A stretch of 44,692 nt of DNA from Candidatus Margulisiibacteriota bacterium (GTDB lineage: Bacteria > Margulisbacteria > Riflemargulisbacteria > GWF2-39-127), in NCBI GenBank assembly GCA_003242895.1, contig QKMY01000003.1:1-44692 (forward strand), given 5' to 3'. This document shows, piece after piece, positions 1 through 6,921 of this stretch. The notes under the pieces were generated by a model, which did not search any database, was not told the origin of the DNA, and worked only from the letters and a program-made list of their open reading frames with translations. The position numbers were made by a program, and so were the translations under genes. Every line of letters begins with the position of its first letter. Position 1 is the first letter of the stretch.

Positions 1-99
1 AGAAGGACATTAATTCTTGTTGAACCGCCGTATACGGAACCGTACGTACGGTGGTGTGAGAGGTCGGTAGGTGAATTAATCACCTACCTCCTACTCGAT
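1..99 (+). mobile_element. 3' end of a group II intron (domains V and VI)
   Basis: Bases 23-56 fold as a 34-nt domain V. A nine-pair lower stem (24-32 with 47-55) is followed by a two-base bulge (CG, 45-46) and a four-pair upper stem capped by GAAC (37-40). Bases 61-92 form a domain VI-like hairpin (66-73 with 81-88), and A86 is a possible branch point. The intron probably ends near the CTAC at 91-94, and the match to the other copy continues through TCGAT. The reverse-transcriptase part lies outside the window. The same sequence returns inverted at the right end with one mismatch. Confidence 0.85.
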
Positions 100-198
100 A
101 ACGTGGATATGGTAAACTCTTTTATTATAATTTTTCCAATTATCCTATTTGTTTGAATATTTGTCTTATGTTTATTAATAAAATGAGCAATAAGTATA

Positions 199-227
199 TT
201 GAAAAGAGTCTGAAAGTATATTATAAT
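199..227 (+). promoter_or_regulatory. Sigma-70-type promoter of the tRNA gene
   Basis: TTGAAA (199-204) and TATAAT (222-227) are separated by 17 bases. The expected transcription start, about 234, lies some 10 bases before the tRNA. Confidence 0.75.
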
Positions 228-244
228 ACATAAACAATTTGATC

Positions 245-322
245 GGGCCCATAGCTCAGTTGGTTAGTAGCATTCGACTCATAATCGAAGGGTCGTAGGT
301 TCAAGTCCTACTGGGCCCACCA
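245..322 (+). tRNA. tRNA with CAU anticodon (Ile2 or elongator Met)
   Basis: All arms are present: acceptor GGGCCCA/TGGGCCC, anticodon loop CTCATAA (anticodon CAU), T-arm GTAGG/CCTAC and an encoded CCA (320-322). The GGTCGTAGG stretch and the GGGCC acceptor resemble tRNA-Ile2, whose C34 is changed to lysidine by TilS, more than elongator Met. This cannot be settled by eye. The D-arm ends GTAGC where GAGC is usual. This gives either an extra base or a long D-loop with a mismatched 13-22 pair, making 78 nt including CCA. Confidence 0.93.
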
Positions 323-332
323 ATAATAATTT

Positions 333-368
333 AAAAGGATTCAAAGAAATTTGAATCCTTTTGTTTTT
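333..368 (+). terminator. Rho-independent terminator after the tRNA
   Basis: A 12-pair stem (333-344 with 351-362) is followed by GTTTTTA. It ends the tRNA transcript and separates it from the next gene. Confidence 0.85.
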
Positions 369-417
369 AAACAATTATTGTTTATTTGAGTATAAATTAT
401 ATATAAAGGAGAGACTT

Positions 418-840
418 ATGAATAAGGCAGAAGTCATTGATTTTATAAATGCGCATTTAGGTGGTCATTTAGCCACGGTTGAGGATGGGAAACCACATGT
501 TCGAGGGATTTTTTTCTACAAAGCGGATGATGATGGGATAGTTTTTCACACCGGAACGATGAAGGATCTTTATCGCCAGGTAATGGCAAATCCAAACGTG
601 GAAACGTGCTTCAACGATTTTCAGCAGGGTATTCAGATACGCGTAAGTGGTGTTGCTCAGGAAATCAAAGATATGGATTTTAAGAAAGAGATTGTCAGCA
701 AAAGGGAGTTTCTGCAGAAGATGATCGAATCAAATGCAGCCAGCTATGAAACCTTGGCGGTATTCTATATAAAAAACTGCGTTGCAACGCCTTGGACCAT
801 GGCTGCTAATTTTGCGACTAAAGAGTATATTAAGTTTTAA
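418..840 (+). CDS. Pyridoxamine 5'-phosphate oxidase-fold family protein
   Basis: The 140-aa protein starts at ATG 418, behind AAAGGAGA at 405-412. An upstream TTG at 361 lies inside the tRNA terminator and is not credible. The sequence has the small split-barrel flavin-binding pattern of PNPOx-like proteins: an early LATVEDGKPHVRG strand pair, then IVFHTGTMKDLYRQV and a central VETCFND. Such proteins bind FMN or F420, and many are annotated only as general stress or flavin-nucleotide-binding proteins. The substrate cannot be read from the sequence. It stands alone between two terminators, so it is probably a single-gene transcript. Confidence 0.8.
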   Translation: MNKAEVIDFINAHLGGHLATVEDGKPHVRGIFFYKADDDGIVFHTGTMKDLYRQVMANPNVETCFNDFQQGIQIRVSGVAQEIKDMDFKKEIVSKREFLQKMIESNAASYETLAVFYIKNCVATPWTMAANFATKEYIKF

Positions 841-868
841 TGAATTTTAAGCAGCCTTATATCAACAG

Positions 869-904
869 GAAAAGGGATTCAATATTTGTTGAATCCCTTT
901 TCTT
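869..904 (+). terminator. Rho-independent terminator
   Basis: AAAAGGGATTCAA pairs with TTGAATCCCTTTT around a short loop and is followed by CTT. A group II intron 5' end begins at the very next base, 905. Confidence 0.85.
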
Positions 905-945
905 GTGCGCCCAGCATGGGCGCTTTCTAGCCGGTGAAAGCTCAC
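905..945 (+). mobile_element. 5'-terminal relic of a group II intron
   Basis: The fragment starts GTGCGCCCAG, the canonical 5' end of bacterial group II introns (Ll.LtrB starts the same way), and continues with a GCGCCC/GGGCGC hairpin and GCCGGTGAAAG. It begins directly behind a terminator, as class C introns do. The rest of the intron is missing and the right boundary is uncertain. The first 14 bases recur at 6443. Confidence 0.65.
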
Positions 946-993
946 AGATAGTTTGAAGGAAATCACAGGAAGAAGCAATGGAAGAAAAAAAAC

Positions 994-1860
994 ATGAAAA
1001 AATTTAAGAAGATTTATATTGAAATAACCAATGTTTGCAATCTGTCTTGTGATTTTTGTCCTAAAACCAATCGTAAACCTAAATTTATGGACCGAGATTT
1101 ATTTGAAAGAATTTTGTATCAGATAAAAGGAAGGCCTACTCATCTCTATTTTCATGTAATGGGAGAGCCTCTTTTACACCCGGAGCTTAGCACTTTTCTT
1201 AATTTAGCTCATAAATATGGATATCCGGTTAATTTGAACACTAACGGGATTTTGATAGATTCTATTGCTGAATCAATCGTCTTTGAACCTGCTTTGAGAC
1301 AGGTTAATTTTTCATTGCACAGTTTCGAGGCAAATAATAATCAGTATTCAATAGACCCCTACCTTAGCAAAATATTTGAGTTTATTACTCTAGCGCGAAA
1401 AGATAATAAAATATCTATCTGTTTGAAGTTATGGAATCTTTCAGATGCGGGGAAAAACGAAAACAATCGACATATTCTAAATAGATTGCAATACGAGTTT
1501 GGCATTGATTATGTAATTGAAGACAAGCTGACACCTTTTAGAAGCTTGCCGTTAGCTGAAAATGTTTTTCTCAGTCAATCTTTCCAATTTGATTGGCCGG
1601 ATATTAACCTTGAGGACATCAGCGATAAAGGTTTTTGTTATGGACTTAGAGATCAGGTTGGCTTTTTGGTAGACGGCACTGTTGTTCCCTGCTGTCTCGA
1701 TGGGGAAGGCACAATAAAGCTTGGTAACATTTTAGAACAGGAATTCGATGAAATTATTGCCGGGCAACGGGCTCAAAAACTATACGAGGGTTTTTCAAAA
1801 AGGCAAGCTGTTGAGCCATTATGTCAAAAATGTGGATTTAGGACTCGTTTTAATCGTTGA
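994..1860 (+). CDS. Radical SAM/SPASM domain protein
   Basis: The 288-aa protein opens with the CxxxCxxC signature of radical SAM enzymes (Cys15, Cys19, Cys22), which binds the 4Fe-4S cluster that cleaves S-adenosylmethionine. The HVMGEPLLHPEL and NTNG motifs of the fold follow. A C-terminal SPASM-like region contains GTVVPCC and the CQKCG pair, expected to hold an auxiliary cluster. SPASM members modify peptides or build cofactors. No precursor peptide is visible next door, so the substrate is unknown. The start has a weak GGAAG ribosome site. The gene begins about 90 bp after an intron relic. Confidence 0.85.
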   Translation: MKKFKKIYIEITNVCNLSCDFCPKTNRKPKFMDRDLFERILYQIKGRPTHLYFHVMGEPLLHPELSTFLNLAHKYGYPVNLNTNGILIDSIAESIVFEPALRQVNFSLHSFEANNNQYSIDPYLSKIFEFITLARKDNKISICLKLWNLSDAGKNENNRHILNRLQYEFGIDYVIEDKLTPFRSLPLAENVFLSQSFQFDWPDINLEDISDKGFCYGLRDQVGFLVDGTVVPCCLDGEGTIKLGNILEQEFDEIIAGQRAQKLYEGFSKRQAVEPLCQKCGFRTRFNR

Positions 1861-2168
1861 GAGCTCTTTTCTTTGATTTGGTCTCTGTATGGATCATTGC
1901 TGGTATACGGATCTCAAAATCCAGCTAACCTTTATGACAAGAAGTAATTTTTAACGCCAAACCCTCACTGTTAACTATTAGTAACACTGTTAATCATCGA
2001 ATTCATCTAATTATAACCAAATATTTCCTTGCAGTGATAATAATCTATTAACCTCGGCAAATCTATTATTTATACTTTTAGGTTTATTTAAAATAACATT
2101 TGAAAATTATAATATAATGTGATAATAAAGTGCTTTGAGGAAATACTAGGAACAGGGGGGAATATTTA
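1861..2168. other. Intergenic region with a possible promoter
   Basis: These 308 bp hold no convincing gene. A TATAAT at 2113-2118 about 50 bp before the next start is a plausible -10, but no good -35 lies at the right distance. The frame of the upstream gene stays open for 26 codons after its TGA, which is not statistically remarkable. Confidence 0.4.
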
Positions 2169-3824
2169 ATGTATAGAAAAATAATAGTGTTGGTTTTATG
2201 TATAATAATTGTAGCGCTTATCGGGTGTGGACAGTTAACCAAACAGCATATGGATATAAATACGACACCTTTATCGGCGCAAACCCAATCTTATACTAAC
2301 GAGACAGTTGCAGCTACAAGTAAAATATCTATTTCTTTAGGACAAATGAATACAGAACTAAGCTCGCTACCGGCAGAAAAAATTCTGATGTCAGCGCAAT
2401 CAGTTAAAATTGAATCAGCTGTCTCAGAATATATGACATTCGATGTCACCAGTAATATATTTTTTCAGGTAAATCGTTTGGGAAAAGTAGAAGCAGATGG
2501 TTGTATTACTCTAAACATTGTTTACAAGGACACTGCTAAGCCTAACTTGTTAAAATTGAGGGCATATATGCTAGGTAGCGATGGGCTAGCAGGTCAAAAG
2601 ATTACCCAGAATGTAATACCTATTGAGATGAAGATCGCCGATGATCAGCCATTCAAGTCACTTTCTAGCTCTAACATGAGCATCAAAGTATGGGATGCTA
2701 CATTTATGCAGGGGATAAGCCAAGTATACGTAATAAAGTTGAGAGGAGATTTCTCGAATGCGTTTAAACAGCAATATACTGGGACGATAGTTTTTGATTT
2801 CGTCAGAGATGAAAAGTTGGGATGGTTCAACGTCGGAGAGCGAGGGCTCTCAGCCGGAAAGGCCGATTACAATAATTTGCGTATAGATAATGGAATGCTT
2901 TATATGGTGTACAAGGATTATTCTGAAGGAGGCAAGGCTACGGTAACGAAATATGACGGGACTGCCTGGGAGCCTATCGGTGAACCAGGGTTTACTCAAA
3001 GTTCAGTTAATTATACTTCGCTTAGCGTATATAATGGAACTCCCTTTGTAGCGTTTAAAGACTCAGCTAATTTTAATAAAGCAACAGTAATGAAATATGA
3101 CAGGAGTAACTGGGTAACGGTTGGGAATCCTGGCTTTTCATCCGGTGAGGTTTTTGATACGACGATCGTAGTTAATAATGGAATTCCCTATATTTCTTTT
3201 CGGGATATCGGTAGCGGCGGTAAAGCAACTGTAATGAAATATGATGGAGAAAAATGGTTAAGTGTCGGTAATGCAGGATTTTCGGATGGCGCTGTATCAT
3301 ATCTCTCGATGTGTCTTGATAAGGGCTGTCCGTACGTTGTTTACTCAGATTGGGGTGGCAGCCAAAAAGCTACTGTGATGAAATACGATGGTAATAATTG
3401 GGTGGCTATCGGTGCAAAAGGATTTTCTTCGGGAGCAGCGTTTTATACGTCTCTTTGCGTTGATGATGGAGTACCCTACGTCGCGTATCAGGATTTTGGC
3501 AATACCGGCAAAGCTACTGTCATGAAGTATGATGGTATAAATTGGGTTAATGTCGGTACGCCAGGATTTTCGCTTGCGCATGCCTCCAATACTTCATTGT
3601 CTGTTTATAACGGAATTCCTTATGTTGCATATCAAGATGAAGTTTTCGGAAGTAAAATAACCTTAGCAAAATACGATGGTAATCATTGGAATACAATAGG
3701 AAATCCAGGTTTTTCAAGTGGGTTCGGCGGCGCTCCCTCCCTATATATATATAGGGGGGTTCCCTATGTATCATATATAAATAATGATAATTCCGGGAAG
3801 CTGGAAGTAATGAAGTTTTTTTAA
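2169..3824 (+). CDS. Lipoprotein with a seven-repeat beta-propeller
   Basis: The 551-aa protein has a signal peptide with lipobox LIGC (lipidated Cys20). An N-terminal module (about residues 50-215) is shared with the lipoproteins at 31277, 32837 and 34508; the tell-tale stretches are GQK..Q.VIPIE and LRGDF.NAFKQQY.GTI. The C-terminal half consists of seven repeats of about 47 residues, each with a W..VG..GFS start, a SL.V..G.PYVAY.D centre and a KATVMKYDG end. This count suits a seven-bladed propeller, though that is inferred from repeat number. The function is unknown; binding at the cell surface or in the periplasm is the likely role. It has its own terminator and is apart from its paralogues. 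Confidence 0.8.
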   Translation: MYRKIIVLVLCIIIVALIGCGQLTKQHMDINTTPLSAQTQSYTNETVAATSKISISLGQMNTELSSLPAEKILMSAQSVKIESAVSEYMTFDVTSNIFFQVNRLGKVEADGCITLNIVYKDTAKPNLLKLRAYMLGSDGLAGQKITQNVIPIEMKIADDQPFKSLSSSNMSIKVWDATFMQGISQVYVIKLRGDFSNAFKQQYTGTIVFDFVRDEKLGWFNVGERGLSAGKADYNNLRIDNGMLYMVYKDYSEGGKATVTKYDGTAWEPIGEPGFTQSSVNYTSLSVYNGTPFVAFKDSANFNKATVMKYDRSNWVTVGNPGFSSGEVFDTTIVVNNGIPYISFRDIGSGGKATVMKYDGEKWLSVGNAGFSDGAVSYLSMCLDKGCPYVVYSDWGGSQKATVMKYDGNNWVAIGAKGFSSGAAFYTSLCVDDGVPYVAYQDFGNTGKATVMKYDGINWVNVGTPGFSLAHASNTSLSVYNGIPYVAYQDEVFGSKITLAKYDGNHWNTIGNPGFSSGFGGAPSLYIYRGVPYVSYINNDNSGKLEVMKFF

Positions 3825-3857
3825 TAAACGACTAAAGTATTCTTTTATTTGATTGAA

Positions 3858-3883
3858 AGCCCTGGATTTTTCCGGGGCTTTTG
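3858..3883 (+). terminator. Rho-independent terminator
   Basis: AGCCCTGG pairs with CCGGGGCT (one GU pair) around ATTTTT, followed by TTTT. The 290 bp between the flanking genes otherwise hold only the next promoter. Confidence 0.8.
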
Positions 3884-4021
3884 ATGTCTGCAAAGATTCT
3901 TGTAGAGAATCTGAGTTCTAAAGCCATAAGTAGATTGGCTTCTGTTCCTGACCTTACAAAGTTTAATGGGTATTCATCTGGGATAAGCCCAGCTCAGGAT
4001 TTCTTGTATTTACAATATTAA

Positions 4022-4050
4022 TTTACTTTTTTATATAAATACGATAAAAT
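4022..4050 (+). promoter_or_regulatory. Likely promoter of the OMP/lipoprotein pair
   Basis: TTTACT (4022-4027) and TAAAAT (4045-4050) are spaced by 17 bases, about 65 bp before the start of the next gene. Confidence 0.5.
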
Positions 4051-4116
4051 GTCATTAATCTCATGTCTGTGTGTCTTACCTCAGATTTATATTAACGCAA
4101 TAGCAAGGAGGAATAT

Positions 4117-4938
4117 ATGAAAAAAACTAAGGGAATATTATTAGTTTTAATATTAATCAGTACCTGGATAAGTATATCATTTGCAGAAAATGGTGGTTAT
4201 AGTACAACATCGAGCCTGGATTGGAATCTATTCAAAAAATACAATAGCATGATTTTTATTCCGAACCAGAATGGGCTATTAACGGTACCTATTGCAACTA
4301 CTATAGGAAAAGGAAAAATAGCCGCAGGACTAAGTAGTCTGGAAGCAGGGAAAATTTCAGATACAAAAGTATACTATACAAACGCAGGAATTTTACTTGG
4401 CACCTCAGATGATGTTGAGATCGGGTATTCCAAAAAAGCGCTTGTATTTAGTGATGATTATTCACGAACAGACATAGAGGGTGCCAATCTTTACCTAAAA
4501 ATAAAGCTGCTGGATTGGGGAGATGTGGTTCCTAGGATAGCTGTTGGATTAACGGCAACGTCGTTAACTAATGAAAGCGATCTTGATAAGTACAATACAT
4601 TCATGAATGCTTTTGCCGTAACCAGTATAATGTTTGATCTGTTTGCAGCCAGGATTGGTCTCCATGCAGGTTTAGAGAACGGATTTATGGGAGATAACCA
4701 AGGTGATCCTTTCTTTTTTGGAGGAGCTACCATTACATTATTTGATTTTATTAACCTCTGCGGAGAATATGTAGGAGCAAACCAAGAAGGCGAAGATGGA
4801 ATGGTTAATGCTTCAGCTGGTGTTAAGCTCTTTGACATTTTATCCATCAATGTCAATCAGCTTGATCTTAATAATGAGAACAATAAAAAAGATCCGAAAA
4901 CATCAGCGCAAGCAGTGCTATCCATAAAATTTCACTAA
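4117..4938 (+). CDS. Secreted beta-rich protein, possibly a YjbH-like outer-membrane protein
   Basis: The 273-aa protein has a classical signal peptide cleaved near SFAENG and follows AGGAGG at a good distance. The mature part alternates short amphipathic strands and begins with NGLLTVPIATTIGKGK, which resembles the start of YjbH-type outer-membrane proteins. The repeated GLxxxL/V strand pattern supports a barrel or barrel-like fold. There are no catalytic motifs. Only 18 bp separate it from the lipoprotein downstream, so the two are probably co-transcribed and may act together in the envelope. The YjbH link rests on general resemblance. Confidence 0.6.
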   Translation: MKKTKGILLVLILISTWISISFAENGGYSTTSSLDWNLFKKYNSMIFIPNQNGLLTVPIATTIGKGKIAAGLSSLEAGKISDTKVYYTNAGILLGTSDDVEIGYSKKALVFSDDYSRTDIEGANLYLKIKLLDWGDVVPRIAVGLTATSLTNESDLDKYNTFMNAFAVTSIMFDLFAARIGLHAGLENGFMGDNQGDPFFFGGATITLFDFINLCGEYVGANQEGEDGMVNASAGVKLFDILSINVNQLDLNNENNKKDPKTSAQAVLSIKFH

Positions 4939-4956
4939 TAAAGGAGAACTCATTCA

Positions 4957-6378
4957 ATGAAAAAATTCATCGTAATTATATCGCTATTAGCTATATGCCT
5001 TTCTCTTTTTGGTTGTACCGAAAGAGCGATTGACAAAACAGCAATTCAAATTCTGAACTCAGACCGAATACCGACTGATAAAGTCAAAGTACTTGATACG
5101 GTTATGATCAAAATGAGTAACTTGAAGTCAAATCAACTTTACACCGTTACTATCAAGGATTCTGCAAACAGTATTATCAGCAAAGTGAGATACAGCACTG
5201 ATGAGCATGGAAATATCGCTCCTGTGCCAATTTGGTACCAAGCCGGTTTAAACAACCGTGGAGCCGAACAAGGAAAAATCAACGTTAATGCACTTCTCAG
5301 GTCATATACCGCAACTATTCTCGGGCCTGAAACCGATGTGACGATACCATTTACAATTTTTGATACAAAAGAAGGCGAGGGTAAGTTGCCAATAGCAGCT
5401 GCAGCTATTTCTACAGGAAATAATGACTATTGCATTTCAGATTCATTTGATTACGATCCGTCACATCCTAACTTAAGCAATGATGTGTATCTTTGGTCAG
5501 AAAATCTTCCAAATGGTCTCTATAATGGTACCGTGAATATATATATTATAAAAGATAAAGACATCAAAGATGCGGATAATACAGGATCATTTGAAGTCGT
5601 TTCTCATAACACGGTAAGCGTTTCTGTGACAGGAAGCATATTTACAAAAATATTAAATAAAACCGAGTTTGCTGCAGCAATAGCAAGTTATGGCAATAAT
5701 TTTGATGTTTTTGTGGATGTCAATAAAAATGGTGTTTATGATGATACGATAGACATACTCGATGGCAAGTCCAATGTCGGGTTTACTATTCAACAATTAG
5801 TGGAAGAAACAACCATCGTACGTATTCAGGTCGCCTCAAAAGGCTTTTATGACAATAACGGTTACTATGGATATGTTGATACGTTCAGGCAAGATGGCAG
5901 TGACCTTGTTGGTCCATACTGGGCTGACGGCGATTGGGCTGACTGGTACAAAGGAATAAAAGCTATTTTTAATCCATATGTTAAAAAAAGCTATCATTGG
6001 AATGATTATGGCAGCGATGAAGATGCCGGATTTATGGCTCCATATTCTGGTAAGTGGGTTAATATCTATGTTGTAACTTCCAATGCGGTTGTTTATGTGG
6101 ACAACCACTTGGATATAGCAGCAGATCGTCCGGCACTTGTCGACGTTTCCGGACAATACGGTAATCCTCAAGTCGAAATGGTACCGTTAGCTGCATCCTG
6201 TTATAACGGAGCTTCCCAATTCATCGTGTATCCTAAAGCATATTTGCGATTAGGTCATTACTCGATAATTGTTGATGTTAATAACAATGGTAAATGGGAT
6301 TCAGACATTGATTTCATAGATGACGTTAATGCTGATGATGGAGCTTCTCATACCGGGTTTTCGATTACAGCTAATTAA
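4957..6378 (+). CDS. Lipoprotein with two calcium-loop-like motifs
   Basis: The 473-aa protein has lipobox LFGC (Cys20). The family is not recognised. Two similar segments stand out: VDVNKNGVYDDTID (from about Asp254) and VDVNNNGKWDSDID (from about Asp440). Both match the DxNxNGxxD loop seen in dockerin or EF-hand-like calcium sites, and each sits in an extended beta-rich stretch, suggesting duplicated extracellular domains. It follows the barrel-like protein after 18 bp with ribosome site AAAGGAGA and is closed by the terminator at 6410. A structural or ligand-binding role in the envelope is inferred. Confidence 0.6.
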   Translation: MKKFIVIISLLAICLSLFGCTERAIDKTAIQILNSDRIPTDKVKVLDTVMIKMSNLKSNQLYTVTIKDSANSIISKVRYSTDEHGNIAPVPIWYQAGLNNRGAEQGKINVNALLRSYTATILGPETDVTIPFTIFDTKEGEGKLPIAAAAISTGNNDYCISDSFDYDPSHPNLSNDVYLWSENLPNGLYNGTVNIYIIKDKDIKDADNTGSFEVVSHNTVSVSVTGSIFTKILNKTEFAAAIASYGNNFDVFVDVNKNGVYDDTIDILDGKSNVGFTIQQLVEETTIVRIQVASKGFYDNNGYYGYVDTFRQDGSDLVGPYWADGDWADWYKGIKAIFNPYVKKSYHWNDYGSDEDAGFMAPYSGKWVNIYVVTSNAVVYVDNHLDIAADRPALVDVSGQYGNPQVEMVPLAASCYNGASQFIVYPKAYLRLGHYSIIVDVNNNGKWDSDIDFIDDVNADDGASHTGFSITAN

Positions 6379-6409
6379 TTCTGAAATATAATATCGATAC
6401 TATCTTAGA

Positions 6410-6442
6410 AGACTGCCGTACAAATTGCGGCAGTCTTTTTTT
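6410..6442 (+). terminator. Rho-independent terminator
   Basis: A ten-pair stem (6410-6419 with 6427-6436, ending in a GU pair) is followed by a seven-T run. A second group II intron 5' end starts at the next base. Confidence 0.9.
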
Positions 6443-6456
6443 GTGCGCCCAGCATG
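6443..6456 (+). mobile_element. Minimal 5' relic of a group II intron
   Basis: GTGCGCCCAGCATG is identical to the first 14 bases of the relic at 905 and likewise starts right after the T-run of a terminator. The sequence after it is unrelated, so nearly all of the intron is gone. Confidence 0.5.
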
Positions 6457-6493
6457 TAATCTGTCTGTTATGTAAAAGTCTAAACTGCCGGAT

Positions 6494-6552
6494 TTGACAG
6501 AAAAAGAGTACTCTTGTAAAATAGATGCTATTAGCAATTATATATAATAGCA
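6494..6552 (+). promoter_or_regulatory. Strong promoter with two embedded palindromic operators
   Basis: TTGACA (6494-6499) and TAAAAT (6517-6522) are 17 bases apart. The spacer contains the perfect 12-bp palindrome AAGAGTACTCTT (6504-6515). Directly after the -10, TGCTATTA (6526-6533) and TAATAGCA (6545-6552) form an inverted repeat with an 11-bp gap over the expected transcription start. Either could be bound by the regulator encoded just downstream. Confidence 0.75.
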
Positions 6553-6571
6553 AACTATCCCTGGAGGAATC

Positions 6572-6919
6572 ATGAAACCTCTCTGTAAACTAAAAAGTGT
6601 TTTTAAAGCGATATATTCCTGTGAACAAAAACTCAAACAAGAAGTCCACCTTACGATAAACGAATGTTTAGCTTTATGCTGCGTATTTAATGGCGAAAGA
6701 AATGCCGGAGAGATAGCCGGCGAAATAGGAATTTCTCCATCCAGGATTTCACGAATACTTGGCTCTCTTGAAAAAAAAGAGCTTATTATCAGGTTGGTTG
6801 ATGAAAATGATAAGCGAAAAATGATCTTTGAATTAAGCCTGTCGGGCAAAACAAAAATGGATATGATAAAAAACGTTAATATGGATTTTTCCGAATTAAA
6901 TTTTATAAGCGAGGTATAG
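6572..6919 (+). CDS. MarR-like winged-helix transcriptional regulator
   Basis: The 115-aa protein has a helix-turn-helix centred on AGEIAGEIGISPSRISRILGSLEKKELI and a wing around RLVDENDKRKMIFELS, the pattern of MarR/winged-helix repressors. It is shorter than most MarR proteins. Cysteines at positions 5, 17, 32, 36 and 37 cluster before the DNA-binding part. They could sense reactive sulfur or oxidants, given the persulfide reductase downstream; this is inference. The stop lies 2 bp before the next ATG, so the two genes form an operon, behind a palindrome-rich promoter consistent with autoregulation. Confidence 0.8.
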   Translation: MKPLCKLKSVFKAIYSCEQKLKQEVHLTINECLALCCVFNGERNAGEIAGEIGISPSRISRILGSLEKKELIIRLVDENDKRKMIFELSLSGKTKMDMIKNVNMDFSELNFISEV

Positions 6920-6921
6920 CT

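Noticed and set aside
361-417. Upstream TTG start for the PNPOx-like protein
   Set aside because: It lies inside the tRNA terminator and lacks a ribosome site, unlike ATG 418.
1858-1938. In-frame extension of the radical SAM gene for 26 codons past its TGA, suggesting readthrough or selenocysteine
   Set aside because: An open stretch of this length is expected by chance fairly often, and the protein is already complete at the SPASM cysteines.
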